Shown here: one piece after another, positions 24,538 through 32,493 of the stretch | Layout of the letters: each line of letters opens with the position of its first letter | Position numbering within the stretch: position 1 is the first letter of the stretch | Translations under genes and position numbers: made by a program | Notes under the pieces: generated by a model | Databases searched by the model: none | What the model was told of the DNA's origin: nothing | Seen by the model: the letters and a program-made list of their open reading frames with translations, nothing else | Assembly (NCBI GenBank): GCA_029261165.1 | Contig: JAJDBV010000049.1 | Coordinates: forward strand, 1-38,085 | DNA length: 38,085 nt | Direction of reading: 5' to 3' | Source of the DNA: Nitrospirota bacterium | Lineage (GTDB): Bacteria; Nitrospirota; Nitrospiria; SBBL01; JAADHI01

Positions 24538-25496
24538 CGGTCCCGTCCGCGAAGATGTTTGTTGTACTCCATATCAAACCACATCGCAAAGAAAAGTGAC
24601 TGGAGTCCGGAAATAAACAAAAAAGCCGCGAACAATGCCTCTGTCGGCATGACTCTATGTCCCATCAGTCGCAAGCCGATCAGGTAAGCGCCAAACAAAA
24701 ACCCGGTCGGCGTCAAGCTGAGACCGAGAAAGTAGAAAAATACAAGGGGATGAAAATCCTGGATGACATACTTCTGTAACATTCGCTTAACAAAGCCCTT
24801 CACCAGCAGCCAGCTAATGCCGGGGATCACCTTCCAGAGGCGTATCCCCGATTTTTCCCCAATATTATATATTGGGCGAACCGAGACATCTTTGACACGA
24901 AAATTACAGATATTCAACTTGATCAATATGTCGTTCGGCATCCCGTATTGATGATAAATAGCATCAAGATTTATGGCGCGAAGCGCCGTAAACGAAATCG
25001 CAGTATATCCTGATTGGGAATCCGCAATATGCCAATAACCGGAGGCAACCTTTGTCAGGAGGGATAGAACAGAGTTCCCGAGATATCGATAGTGCGGGAT
25101 CATCTCCCAGGACTCGCCGCGAAACAGACGATTCCCTTTCACATAATCCGACTTCCCCCGGATGATCGGCGAGACAATCCGTCTCAGGTCGGCCGGGTCC
25201 ATCTGTGCATCTCCATTCATCACGACGACAACATCAATTTTTTCTTCCAGCGCCAGTTTGTATCCTGTTGCAACGGCCCCGCCTACCCCCATATTCTTCT
25301 TATGTTGAATCAGAACAACTTGCTCAGGCATCTTTCGAACATAGTCCCCGACAATGGCAACTGTCTTATCCCTGCTGAGGTCATCCACAATAAAGATCCT
25401 GTCCACAAAAGACGGCATCGTCTCGATCACCTGACCGATCAACTTTTCTTCATCATGTGCCGGGATCACAATCCCGACCTTTTTTCCCTGAAGCAT
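24534..25496 (-). CDS. Glycosyltransferase family 2, polyprenyl-phosphate sugar synthase (DPM1/GtrB-like)
   Basis: The product has 320 residues. The GT-A domain has GIVIPAHDEEKLIGQVIE at the start, FIVDDLSRDKT near residue 38, and the metal-binding MNGDAQMDP near 95. It ends with two transmembrane helices (residues about 240-262 and 275-300). This is the layout of enzymes that transfer a sugar from a nucleotide donor to dolichyl/undecaprenyl phosphate, providing lipid-linked donors for periplasmic transferases. The neighbour immediately upstream is a DUF2723 membrane protein of the GT-C type. The two may form a donor/transferase pair (inference). The genes overlap by one base (TAATG). Confidence 0.9.
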   Translation of the reverse strand: MLQGKKVGIVIPAHDEEKLIGQVIETMPSFVDRIFIVDDLSRDKTVAIVGDYVRKMPEQVVLIQHKKNMGVGGAVATGYKLALEEKIDVVVVMNGDAQMDPADLRRIVSPIIRGKSDYVKGNRLFRGESWEMIPHYRYLGNSVLSLLTKVASGYWHIADSQSGYTAISFTALRAINLDAIYHQYGMPNDILIKLNICNFRVKDVSVRPIYNIGEKSGIRLWKVIPGISWLLVKGFVKRMLQKYVIQDFHPLVFFYFLGLSLTPTGFLFGAYLIGLRLMGHRVMPTEALFAAFLFISGLQSLFFAMWFDMEYNKHLRGRDR

Positions 25497-27631
25497 TACT
25501 CCTCCGCTTCCTTTCCCAACAACGTTTCCAATCCCTGCCTCGCATCCTTGTGTTTTGAGTCTTCTTTCAAGGCTTTTTCAAAATAGGAAATCGCCTGGCG
25601 ATCCTCTCCGGTCTGTGCATAAAGAAGGCCCAGTTGATAGTTTGTTTCCGCATCATTCTCCTGTAGCTGTTTCGCTTTTAACAACGCCATTTCTGCTTCT
25701 TTATACCGCATCTCAGAAAGATAAAGAACACCTAAATTCCTTTGCGCATCAAGGAAGTCTGAATTCAAAGACAGTCCTTTCATAAAATGAAACTCCGCCT
25801 CATCGAAATGTTTCAGTTGTGCATATGCCGCACCCAGCAGGCTTAAAGTGTTATAGTTGTTCGGCAACATCATATCGGCAACTTGAAAATGCTGAAGGGC
25901 AATTTCATACTGCCCCTGCTTCAAAAGATAAGCACCCAGATTCAGGAATCGGTTCTCATAAAATTCTAATTCATTCCGATCCCGGGATAACTGCATCGGA
26001 TCAAAAAAATCGCTTAATCTCTCACGATAATCATTGAGCAGCGATTCCGTCACGGGACGCGGCGGGTCCAGAATACGAAAAAAGGCCCCGTCCAAAGAAA
26101 GGTAGGACTGGACCAAATGATCATTGAGTGAATCGGGTTCCCAGTAGATGGGATGGCTGTCGATATTTGCGCCCAAAAAGGCGGGGCCGAGATCTTTAAA
26201 GTCAACTTCAGGGATCGTAACAAGTGGAAAGCGCTCTGGAGAGATCTCGAAAAAGAGTTCCGAGTGCAAGAATGCCATCGAACTGATGACCGTCACATCG
26301 GGCCGTATATTGGCCACCGCCTGGAGATAGCTGAAATTAAAATGAGAGTTTCTGGCAAAAACAATACCATTATTTCCCATATTCAGTAAAACCGACTTGT
26401 CGGGTCTCTCAGGTGTCCAGTAATGAGAGCGATTATTCAAGGGAAAATGTCTCACAGTAAGGAACAAGATGCCAGCCCCCAGGGCTCCCCAGAACAGGGG
26501 GATAATCTTCTGATTGAGCTGCTGCCGCCGAACAGCTTGTGATAAGGCAAAAAACGTCCACCAGACCCCGATACCGATGAAGAGCGTAAAGACCACAAAA
26601 CCGGAAAGATAGTTTGACGAATCCCCCCAGAAGCGAATAAAGAAAAGAAAAGGGGGAACAAAAAAAACAGCCAGAATAGCCGCCACCCGACGCGCGCGCC
26701 TGAGCGTATAAATCCCTCCACCTACGCCCAGGGCAATTCCCATGAATGAAAAATTATCGGGAAAAAATCGCCAATAATTCCTGATCATCGGGAGGAGGAC
26801 ACTCCGCGGGCTCGGGACCGAGACATGAACGGCAGCATCTTTCCGATCCGTCACATGCACCAAAAACTGACTGAAAGTCTCCGGATTCCCCCAGTTAAAG
26901 TACGGCTGTTGGCTGGCCCGGATCGGAAGATAAATATAGACCGAAAGACCAAGGATCACGAAAAACGAAAAAATAGAAAGATATTTTACCGGAGACAAAC
27001 AATTCGGCCTCAACCAGAAAATATACATGAGGATCGGGACAAAAGGGAGATAGAGAATTAAAATGGAATGGGCCCCAAGACTCAAACCGAAAAGAAACGA
27101 TATCCCCATAAAATATTGGAAAGTTTTACGGGATTCGTGGGAATGATCATTCTGCAGATGCATAATCAAGACCAGGATAAACAGGGCCGCAAATGCATTC
27201 ATCAATGTATAGGCCTCGGGCGCAATCGCATTCTCCCAAAGCGCATTAGAAAAAGAAAAAAATATCGCCGACAGGAAAGCTATTGCGCGAATCGCCCCAG
27301 AGGAGGGTGCCCCTTTTTTCCCGGCGGAGAGCTGGGTTAATATGGCCTCGATGATAAGATAGATCAGAAGGGATACAAGGGCTCCGAAGAAAGCGGACAA
27401 GAGTGTGGTCTTAAAAGCAACAGACCCAAAGGGGATGAAAGTAAACAATTTTGCGGCAAGTGCATAAAACGGAAAGCCGGAGGGGTGGGCAATGCCCAAT
27501 GTGAATCCAACCGTCTGAAATTCAGACCCATCCCTCCAGTAAAGTGTCGGTCCCGCCGTAAAAAGATATGTTGAATAGGAGACAAAAAAAAGAAGGAGGG
27601 GAAGGATATTTATTTTTAATGAGTCCTTCAT
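25496..27631 (-). CDS. DUF2723 multi-pass membrane protein fused to TPR repeats
   Basis: The product has 711 residues. Residues 1-400 contain about ten hydrophobic helices. The DUF2723 signature lies near residues 25-60: an Asp in YWRDGSEF between helices, then TLGIAHPSGFPFY, a layout resembling GT-C protein O-mannosyltransferases. Residues 560-705 hold four TPR units (for example YEIALQHFQVADMMLPNNY and DRQAISYFEKALKEDSKHK), probably periplasmic. A role as periplasmic glycosyltransferase acting on pilins or other surface proteins fits its place between the pilin genes and a polyprenyl-phosphate GT2, but is inference. The ATG at 27629-27631 has no ribosome binding site and lies only about 18 bases after the pilin terminator. 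Confidence 0.82.
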   Translation of the reverse strand: MKDSLKINILPLLLFFVSYSTYLFTAGPTLYWRDGSEFQTVGFTLGIAHPSGFPFYALAAKLFTFIPFGSVAFKTTLLSAFFGALVSLLIYLIIEAILTQLSAGKKGAPSSGAIRAIAFLSAIFFSFSNALWENAIAPEAYTLMNAFAALFILVLIMHLQNDHSHESRKTFQYFMGISFLFGLSLGAHSILILYLPFVPILMYIFWLRPNCLSPVKYLSIFSFFVILGLSVYIYLPIRASQQPYFNWGNPETFSQFLVHVTDRKDAAVHVSVPSPRSVLLPMIRNYWRFFPDNFSFMGIALGVGGGIYTLRRARRVAAILAVFFVPPFLFFIRFWGDSSNYLSGFVVFTLFIGIGVWWTFFALSQAVRRQQLNQKIIPLFWGALGAGILFLTVRHFPLNNRSHYWTPERPDKSVLLNMGNNGIVFARNSHFNFSYLQAVANIRPDVTVISSMAFLHSELFFEISPERFPLVTIPEVDFKDLGPAFLGANIDSHPIYWEPDSLNDHLVQSYLSLDGAFFRILDPPRPVTESLLNDYRERLSDFFDPMQLSRDRNELEFYENRFLNLGAYLLKQGQYEIALQHFQVADMMLPNNYNTLSLLGAAYAQLKHFDEAEFHFMKGLSLNSDFLDAQRNLGVLYLSEMRYKEAEMALLKAKQLQENDAETNYQLGLLYAQTGEDRQAISYFEKALKEDSKHKDARQGLETLLGKEAEE

Positions 27632-27648
27632 CTGGAGGGATTCATCGG

Positions 27649-27692
27649 TGAAAAAAAAGTGGGGCAGGCAGGGTCACCACCCCGCCTGCCCC
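27649..27692 (-). terminator. Strong intrinsic terminator after the sigma-54-driven pilin gene
   Basis: On the minus strand GGGGCAGGC (27684-27692 complement) pairs perfectly with GCCTGCCCC (27661-27669 complement), with an inner GGG/CCC extension. Eight consecutive T follow after AC. It begins 11 bases after the pilin stop codon, as expected for a highly expressed pilin transcript, and separates it from the glycosyltransferase genes. Confidence 0.9.
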
Positions 27693-27703
27693 GGAAACCT
27701 TAA

Positions 27704-28117
27704 TTAACTCGTAAATGAGCCTTTGACGGTTTCGTTTAAGTTCCTCGTATGATCAATCGTCCAGACATCACCAATCACTGCACCACCAGTCCCGGTCGCT
27801 GTTGCAATAAATTGTGTCGAGACCGTCGGGTTGGGCATGGTATAAGCGTATCGCAGGGTCCCTGTCGTCGCAAATCCGATATTATTGCCTGCGGCACAAC
27901 ATGTGGCACTTGTAAAACCGTCTACACTTTCCGCAGAATAAGCCACCATGTTTGTGAAGATGGACCCCAGGTTTGTCTTGGCTTCGGTCTGCTGTGATTT
28001 GGCCTGGTAATTCAAGAAGTTCGGGATCGCAATCGCCGCCAGAATCCCGACAATGGCCACGACGATCATTAACTCAATCAGGGTAAATCCTTTTTTATTT
28101 TTCACTTTTTTAAGCAT
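27704..28117 (-). CDS. pilA: Type IV major pilin-like protein (sigma-54-controlled)
   Basis: The product has 137 residues. A 10-residue basic leader ending KNKKG precedes the prepilin peptidase site. The mature N-terminus [20 protein letters not shown] has Phe1 and Glu5, and [15 protein letters not shown] follows. The globular part is short, rich in Thr/Ala/Gly, and contains two adjacent Cys (residues 73-74), the only cysteines in the protein. The ribosome binding site GGGAG lies 9 bases before the ATG. Upstream is a sigma-54-type promoter (28191-28206) and downstream a strong terminator, so it is a monocistronic, strongly regulated gene like pilA. It is paralogous to the gene at 28377-28766, sharing a DVWTID..RN C-terminus. 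It is probably the main fibre subunit. Confidence 0.93.
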   Translation of the reverse strand: MLKKVKNKKGFTLIELMIVVAIVGILAAIAIPNFLNYQAKSQQTEAKTNLGSIFTNMVAYSAESVDGFTSATCCAAGNNIGFATTGTLRYAYTMPNPTVSTQFIATATGTGGAVIGDVWTIDHTRNLNETVKGSFTS

Positions 28118-28190
28118 CTTGTTTTCTCCCTTCGTTCAATGTGGTTGGTTGAAGTTTTTCTTTCTCAGTAACATTTCAACCTAGTACTTG

Positions 28191-28206
28191 TGCACATTAC
28201 ATGCCA
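28191..28206 (-). promoter_or_regulatory. Sigma-54 (-24/-12) promoter of the pilin gene
   Basis: The minus strand reads TGGCATGTAATGTGCA, against the consensus TGGCACGNNNNTTGCW. The invariant GG and GC are present with the exact 10-base separation. Start of transcription is predicted near 28180, leaving a leader of about 60 bases. Sigma-54 control by PilR is established for pilA in several bacteria. A near-consensus IHF-like site (28246-28258, plus strand) lies about 40 bases upstream. Confidence 0.7.
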
Positions 28207-28376
28207 TATTCAGACACAAAGGCTTAAAAAAATAAAGCTCTTTATTTTCAATATGTTATGCATATTGTTCTTTTCGACCCCCAACACAAATCCCCTAAAA
28301 GTGGCAATTTACATGCTTCCTCGTGCCATTTTTTGTCAACGGGGTCTGGATTGGCTTGGTTCGAAAGGAAGGAGGG

Positions 28377-28766
28377 TTAACTATTAAAATCACCGGTAAC
28401 CACATCAACGAAATTTCTGTTCTGATCAATGGTCCATACGTCATTGACGATCCGGCCCGATATCCCGGTTGCCCTGGCAGTAAACGCTGTGGCAGTCAAA
28501 GCCTCCAGGGCATATGCATACCGAGGTACACCGAAGACCAAGTACCCGATATTATTCATGGTCGCATTTGTATATCCCGAATTATCTGTGCCATCAGCAT
28601 ATGAAATCATGAGGGTATAAATCGCTCCCAGCTGGATCTTTGCCTCGGACTGTTGCGATTTTGCCAGATAATTAAGATAGTTTGGAATAGCAATTGCCGC
28701 AAGGGCACCCACAATGGCGATAACGATCATTAACTCAATGAGTGAAAAACCCCTTGATTTCCTCAT
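28377..28766 (-). CDS. Second type IV pilin-like protein
   Basis: The product has 129 residues. A 6-residue leader MRKSRG precedes the prepilin cleavage site, and the mature part starts FSLIELMIVIAIVGALAAIA (Phe1, Glu5) followed by NYLNYLAKSQQSEAK. The 123-residue mature part has no cysteine. It aligns along its whole length with the other pilin, ending DVWTIDQNRNFVDVVTGDFNS. The ATG at 28764-28766 overlaps the TPR gene's stop by one base (TGATG), with GAGGTG upstream as ribosome binding site, so it is expressed from that operon rather than from sigma-54. It may be a minor pilin or an alternative fibre subunit. A TTG one codon earlier is a less likely start. Confidence 0.92.
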   Translation of the reverse strand: MRKSRGFSLIELMIVIAIVGALAAIAIPNYLNYLAKSQQSEAKIQLGAIYTLMISYADGTDNSGYTNATMNNIGYLVFGVPRYAYALEALTATAFTARATGISGRIVNDVWTIDQNRNFVDVVTGDFNS

Positions 28767-30757
28767 CAATGGATCACCTCACTGGAAATTCCTCCCTGAA
28801 CAGGCACCTCCTTGGGCGTATTGGCCCGTTGAAAGCGGTCCTCAAAAACAGGATCTCCAAAACCCGCTGCCTTAAACCGAGAGATCAATTCCTGATTCTC
28901 GGGGTTGAGCAACAAAGATTGTGTCCACGCCTTTCGGGCAAGGTCAATCTTATCTTCTCCGAGATAAACCTCTCCTAGGTGCTCGTGTATAACCGGGTCG
29001 TCCGGAACCAGCAAAACCGCTTCCTGAAGAACGGCCAACGCATCTTCGGTCATGCCCTTCTTGTAATAAGCCCATCCCAGACTGTCGATGAAATAGCCAT
29101 CATCCGGTCTAAGGGCTAGCGCCCGCTTGACCAGGTCAATAGCCTCATTCAGACGGATACCTCTTTCCGCGTAGGTATAGCCAAGATAGTTCAAGGCATT
29201 CGCATGATCGGCATCGAGGCTGATCACCCTTTCCATCTCCAGAACCAGATCTTCAAATTGATTCAGTTTGTCATAAACCGCCCCAAGGTGAAAATGAAGC
29301 TCCGGTGACCTCGGACTCACTTCAATCCCTTCCTTGAATGTCCCAGCCGCTTCTTCATATCTTTCAGCATCAAAAAGAACAAGCCCCCGAAAAATATAAG
29401 CCTCCTCTCGCCCAGGATCGATCTCCCTCGCCATTTCACCCTGAGACAAGGCCGCTTCGATATCGTTTAACCGATAGTAATGAAGGGCACCCAAGCGTAT
29501 CCGGACAGTATAGGCATCCGGCATCTCTTCCAGAACCTTCTGGTAGACCGAAAGAGCCGCCTTAAACTGTTTGTTCTGCTCATAAAGCGAGGCCAGGTAG
29601 ACACGTAGTGAAGTCTCCTCCGGCAAAGCCTTCACAATGGACAACAATTGCCCAATCGCCCGTGTATAATTTTTTTTCTCAACCCAGACGCGAACCAGTT
29701 CAAGGGAGATATCAACATTTGAAGGGTCACGCTTGGCCAGTATCTGTAGAAAATCGAGAGATTCATCTACCGATCCTTCTTCGATAAGCAAGGCCACCAG
29801 TCGCTGCATGGCCTCCCTGTTTCGAGGATTGATTTCTTCAAGAACATGCCGATAAACCTTAATCGCATTCCGGAGCCGCTTTTGTCGTTCATGAATCATT
29901 GCAATCTCTATATGCGCCGGCTCAAGCGATCGATTGAGTGCAATCGCCTTCTCAAAATATTCCATCCCTTTTTCCGGACGCCCTCGGCTCACGGAAATTT
30001 TCCCAAGGTAGTAGTAACCAAGAGAAGAGGCGGCCCCGGTCTCAATCCCCTGAATGATCTGCCGCTCCGCGCGATCAAACTCTTTTCGATTCGCATAGAT
30101 CAGGCCAATACGGTAGTATGCGTCGCTTCGCTCCGGCGCAATCCGGACAACCTCTTCAAATATCTTCAGGGCTTTTTCCGTCTCACCCGATGTCAGGTAA
30201 ATATCTCCTAACAGGTCTAATATCTCAATATCATTGGGATGAAGTTTTACTGCGCGTTTTGCAAAATGGACGGCCTTTTCATGGTCTCCCATCCGATTCA
30301 GCAAAATGGCGACCCGCTTGAGCAGGAAAAAGGCATTCGGGTCATCCTGAAGGGCCATAAGGTATTCTTGCAGAGCAAGGCGTAAATTCCCCACACCGGC
30401 ACTGGAAAACCGATCCTGCTCATATTTTAGCCCCAGCAAGGTGTGAAAGTAGGAAGAGGCTGTCGGGACACTTGATCGGACGGACTTTTTCCCCTTGGGG
30501 GGAAGGCTCCTTCCTTCATTTTTAGAATTGGCAGGAAGGGGAGTCGGATTACGCGTAAGGACAGACCTTGTTTTCGGAACCGTTGCACATGAGATCAAAA
30601 CTGAGGAGAGGATGAAACAATACAAAAACTTTTTTAAAATACTCGAAATCGGATGGCGTTGTGGCTCCGAAAGACAAAGACCCCTCTTCGACGACCCCTC
30701 TCGTCTCCTCGAACCGGCTGGCCGGGTCGAGATCGCAACGCGATCATTATGAGCCAT
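28766..30757 (-). CDS. Large TPR lipoprotein-like protein
   Basis: This 663-residue protein consists mostly of about a dozen TPR units from residue 100 onwards (for example [20 protein letters not shown] and [20 protein letters not shown]). Near residues 40-60 lies a hydrophobic stretch followed by LISCATVP, which resembles a lipobox (L-I-S-C). It is preceded by an unusually long polar N-terminus of about 40 residues. The ATG at 30755-30757 has GGGAG upstream and overlaps tatA by 11 bases; an earlier ATG at 30784 overlaps by 38. The true start could be a non-ATG codon nearer the lipobox. Coupled to the downstream pilin gene, it may be an outer-membrane pilotin or assembly factor of the PilF/Tgl kind, though much larger. 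Confidence 0.75.
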   Translation of the reverse strand: MAHNDRVAISTRPAGSRRREGSSKRGLCLSEPQRHPISSILKKFLYCFILSSVLISCATVPKTRSVLTRNPTPLPANSKNEGRSLPPKGKKSVRSSVPTASSYFHTLLGLKYEQDRFSSAGVGNLRLALQEYLMALQDDPNAFFLLKRVAILLNRMGDHEKAVHFAKRAVKLHPNDIEILDLLGDIYLTSGETEKALKIFEEVVRIAPERSDAYYRIGLIYANRKEFDRAERQIIQGIETGAASSLGYYYLGKISVSRGRPEKGMEYFEKAIALNRSLEPAHIEIAMIHERQKRLRNAIKVYRHVLEEINPRNREAMQRLVALLIEEGSVDESLDFLQILAKRDPSNVDISLELVRVWVEKKNYTRAIGQLLSIVKALPEETSLRVYLASLYEQNKQFKAALSVYQKVLEEMPDAYTVRIRLGALHYYRLNDIEAALSQGEMAREIDPGREEAYIFRGLVLFDAERYEEAAGTFKEGIEVSPRSPELHFHLGAVYDKLNQFEDLVLEMERVISLDADHANALNYLGYTYAERGIRLNEAIDLVKRALALRPDDGYFIDSLGWAYYKKGMTEDALAVLQEAVLLVPDDPVIHEHLGEVYLGEDKIDLARKAWTQSLLLNPENQELISRFKAAGFGDPVFEDRFQRANTPKEVPVQGGISSEVIH

Positions 30758-30953
30758 TCTCTTCCGCTCCCTTTTTTCCTTCATCTTTTTTTGGGGGGGT
30801 GATATCTATTTCATCAGGCTCTGACACGCCCTTTTTAAAACCGCGAATGGCTTTTCCCAGACCTGTGCCGATTTCAGGCAACTTACCGGCCCCGAAAATA
30901 ACGAGTACAATCAGGAGGAGAATAAGCAACTCCGGCATCCCGATTCCAAACAT
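30747..30953 (-). CDS. tatA: Sec-independent protein translocase subunit TatA/E
   Basis: The product has 68 residues. TatA forms the pore-like oligomer of the twin-arginine pathway, which exports folded proteins. The sequence shows the short N-terminus [10 protein letters not shown], one membrane helix (residues about 7-21), the hinge [20 protein letters not shown] and an acidic/basic tail rich in Lys and Glu. A consensus promoter lies about 80 bases upstream (31035-31063), and the ribosome binding site AGAGGA is 5 bases before the ATG. tatB and tatC are not in the window. The 3' end overlaps the start of the TPR gene, suggesting co-transcription with the pilin section. Confidence 0.95.
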   Translation of the reverse strand: MFGIGMPELLILLLIVLVIFGAGKLPEIGTGLGKAIRGFKKGVSEPDEIDITPPKKDEGKKGAEENGS

Positions 30954-31034
30954 ATGTATCCTCTTTAAAACGATTCATCAAAAACAAGCGCATGCCGGGA
31001 ACCCGACCCTGAGGAATGACCCTATTAATGTTGA

Positions 31035-31063
31035 ATTATATGACTTTTTCCACATCCTGTCAA
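31035..31063 (-). promoter_or_regulatory. Consensus sigma-70-type promoter of tatA
   Basis: On the minus strand TTGACA (31058-31063) and TATAAT (31035-31040) are perfect and 17 bases apart. Predicted start of transcription is near 31028, giving a leader of about 75 bases. The -35 element overlaps the dnaB stop codon (31060-31062), so tatA and the TPR/pilin genes have their own strong promoter despite close packing behind dnaB. Confidence 0.85.
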
Positions 31064-32460
31064 ATTGACACCGTTGAAAAATCGCCGTCTGAATGTCCCC
31101 TGTCTTCAAACCGGGTATAGCGATCAATAAAGGTCATCGGCACATCATCAATCGGTCCATTCCGTTGTTTTCCGATAATAATTTCCGCTTTCCCCTTCTT
31201 TCCACAGACACATTCTCCTTCTCTAGGACACTTGCACGGATCATAGACCTCCTCCCGATAGATAAAAAGGACAACGTCGGCATCCTGTTCAATCGCCCCC
31301 GATTCTCGAAGATCAGCTAGAATGGGCCTTTTTTTCTTTTCCGGTCTTGATTCAACGGCCCGGGAAAGCTGTGAAAGGGCAATGACCGGGATACGGAGCT
31401 CTTTCGCCAATCCTTTTAATGAGCGTGATATGTCAGATATCTCCTGCTCCCGGCTCCCGGCATCTGCCCGGCCCCTCATCAGTTGAAGGTAATCCACGAT
31501 CAGAAGACTGAGCTTGTGTTCCGCCTTCAGGCGCCGGGCTTTTGCCCGCATCTCAAGGATCGACATTGCGGGGGTATCGTCAATAAAAATCGGGGCCTGG
31601 CTTAACTTTCCCGCCGCCTTGATCAGCTGCTTCCAGTTGTCATTCCCGGGCCGCCCTAGAAATCCGGAACGGAGCTTATGCGCATCAACGCGTGCCTCAG
31701 AGCAGAGCATCCGAAGAACCAACTGCTCCTTCGACATCTCCAGACTAAAAATCCCGACGGTTCCGGCCCCGCGTACCGCAATGTTCTGTGCAATGCCCAG
31801 CGCAAATGCCGTTTTACCCATTGAGGGACGGCCTGCGACGATGATCAGGTCGGAAGGCTGAAGTCCGGACATCAACTTGTCCAGATCTTTATGAAATGTG
31901 GGCAGACCCGTCAGTTTCTGCTCGGCAAGCCGCTCAATAATTTCAAAACCCTGCTTCACCAAATCATTCATCGGAGAGAACGATGAGCGCATCGTTGTGT
32001 CTGAGATCGCAAAAATAGACCGCTCAGCCCGGTCCAGGAGGTCCTCGACTTTCCCCTGATCTTCATAGCCTTCTGTCACAATATTGGTCGCGATACTGAT
32101 AAGATGTCTTAACAGGGCCTTTTCATGAACAATATTCGCATGAAGACGCACATTTGCCGCAGTCGGGACGCTGTTCAGGAGCTCCGTCAGGTAAGCACTC
32201 CCTCCGATCTTCTCTAATTGATCTTTTTTTCTTAGATGGTCTGATAGGGTGATGAGATCGATTGCCTCACCTTCACTATCGAGGTCCTCCAAGGCCGAAA
32301 ATATCTTTCGGTGACCCTCCTTATAAAAATCTTCAGGACGGAGGATCTCAACAACCTTGTTGAAGGCCTGGTTATCCAGGAGAATCGCAGCCAAAACCGC
32401 TTGCTCCGCCTCCAGATTTTGAGGGGGTAATTTTTGGATGGAAACATCTGTTACAGACAT
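31060..32460 (-). CDS. dnaB: Replicative DNA helicase DnaB
   Basis: This 466-residue hexameric ATPase unwinds DNA at the replication fork. The N-terminal domain shows NLEAEQAVLAAILLDN. The RecA-like domain has Walker A GRPSMGKTAFAL, SLEMSKEQLVLRML, Walker B LLIVDYLQLM, the DnaB motifs SREQEISDISRSLKGLAKEL and VIALSQLSRAVESR, and KQRNGP near the C-terminus. Length is normal. The oddity is an insertion at residues 409-419 with the pattern C-x-C-x5-C-x-C between FIYREEVYDP and GKAEIIIGKQ, where most DnaB proteins have a short Cys-free loop. The ribosome binding site AGGG is 7 bases before the ATG. The gene starts 33 bases after hisZ ends. Confidence 0.97.
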   Translation of the reverse strand: MSVTDVSIQKLPPQNLEAEQAVLAAILLDNQAFNKVVEILRPEDFYKEGHRKIFSALEDLDSEGEAIDLITLSDHLRKKDQLEKIGGSAYLTELLNSVPTAANVRLHANIVHEKALLRHLISIATNIVTEGYEDQGKVEDLLDRAERSIFAISDTTMRSSFSPMNDLVKQGFEIIERLAEQKLTGLPTFHKDLDKLMSGLQPSDLIIVAGRPSMGKTAFALGIAQNIAVRGAGTVGIFSLEMSKEQLVLRMLCSEARVDAHKLRSGFLGRPGNDNWKQLIKAAGKLSQAPIFIDDTPAMSILEMRAKARRLKAEHKLSLLIVDYLQLMRGRADAGSREQEISDISRSLKGLAKELRIPVIALSQLSRAVESRPEKKKRPILADLRESGAIEQDADVVLFIYREEVYDPCKCPREGECVCGKKGKAEIIIGKQRNGPIDDVPMTFIDRYTRFEDRGHSDGDFSTVSI

Positions 32461-32493
32461 TGTAAACCCTGATTCAGCCTGAATTATTACCTG

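Noticed and set aside
28221-28250. AT-only hairpin followed by T run between the two pilin genes
   Set aside because: The stem is only A-T pairs with a 4-base loop, so it is unstable; not called as a terminator for the second pilin.
28314-28328. Minus-strand TGGCACG-type sigma-54-like sequence
   Set aside because: GG and GC are separated by 9 rather than 10 bases, and it lies far upstream of the pilin start.
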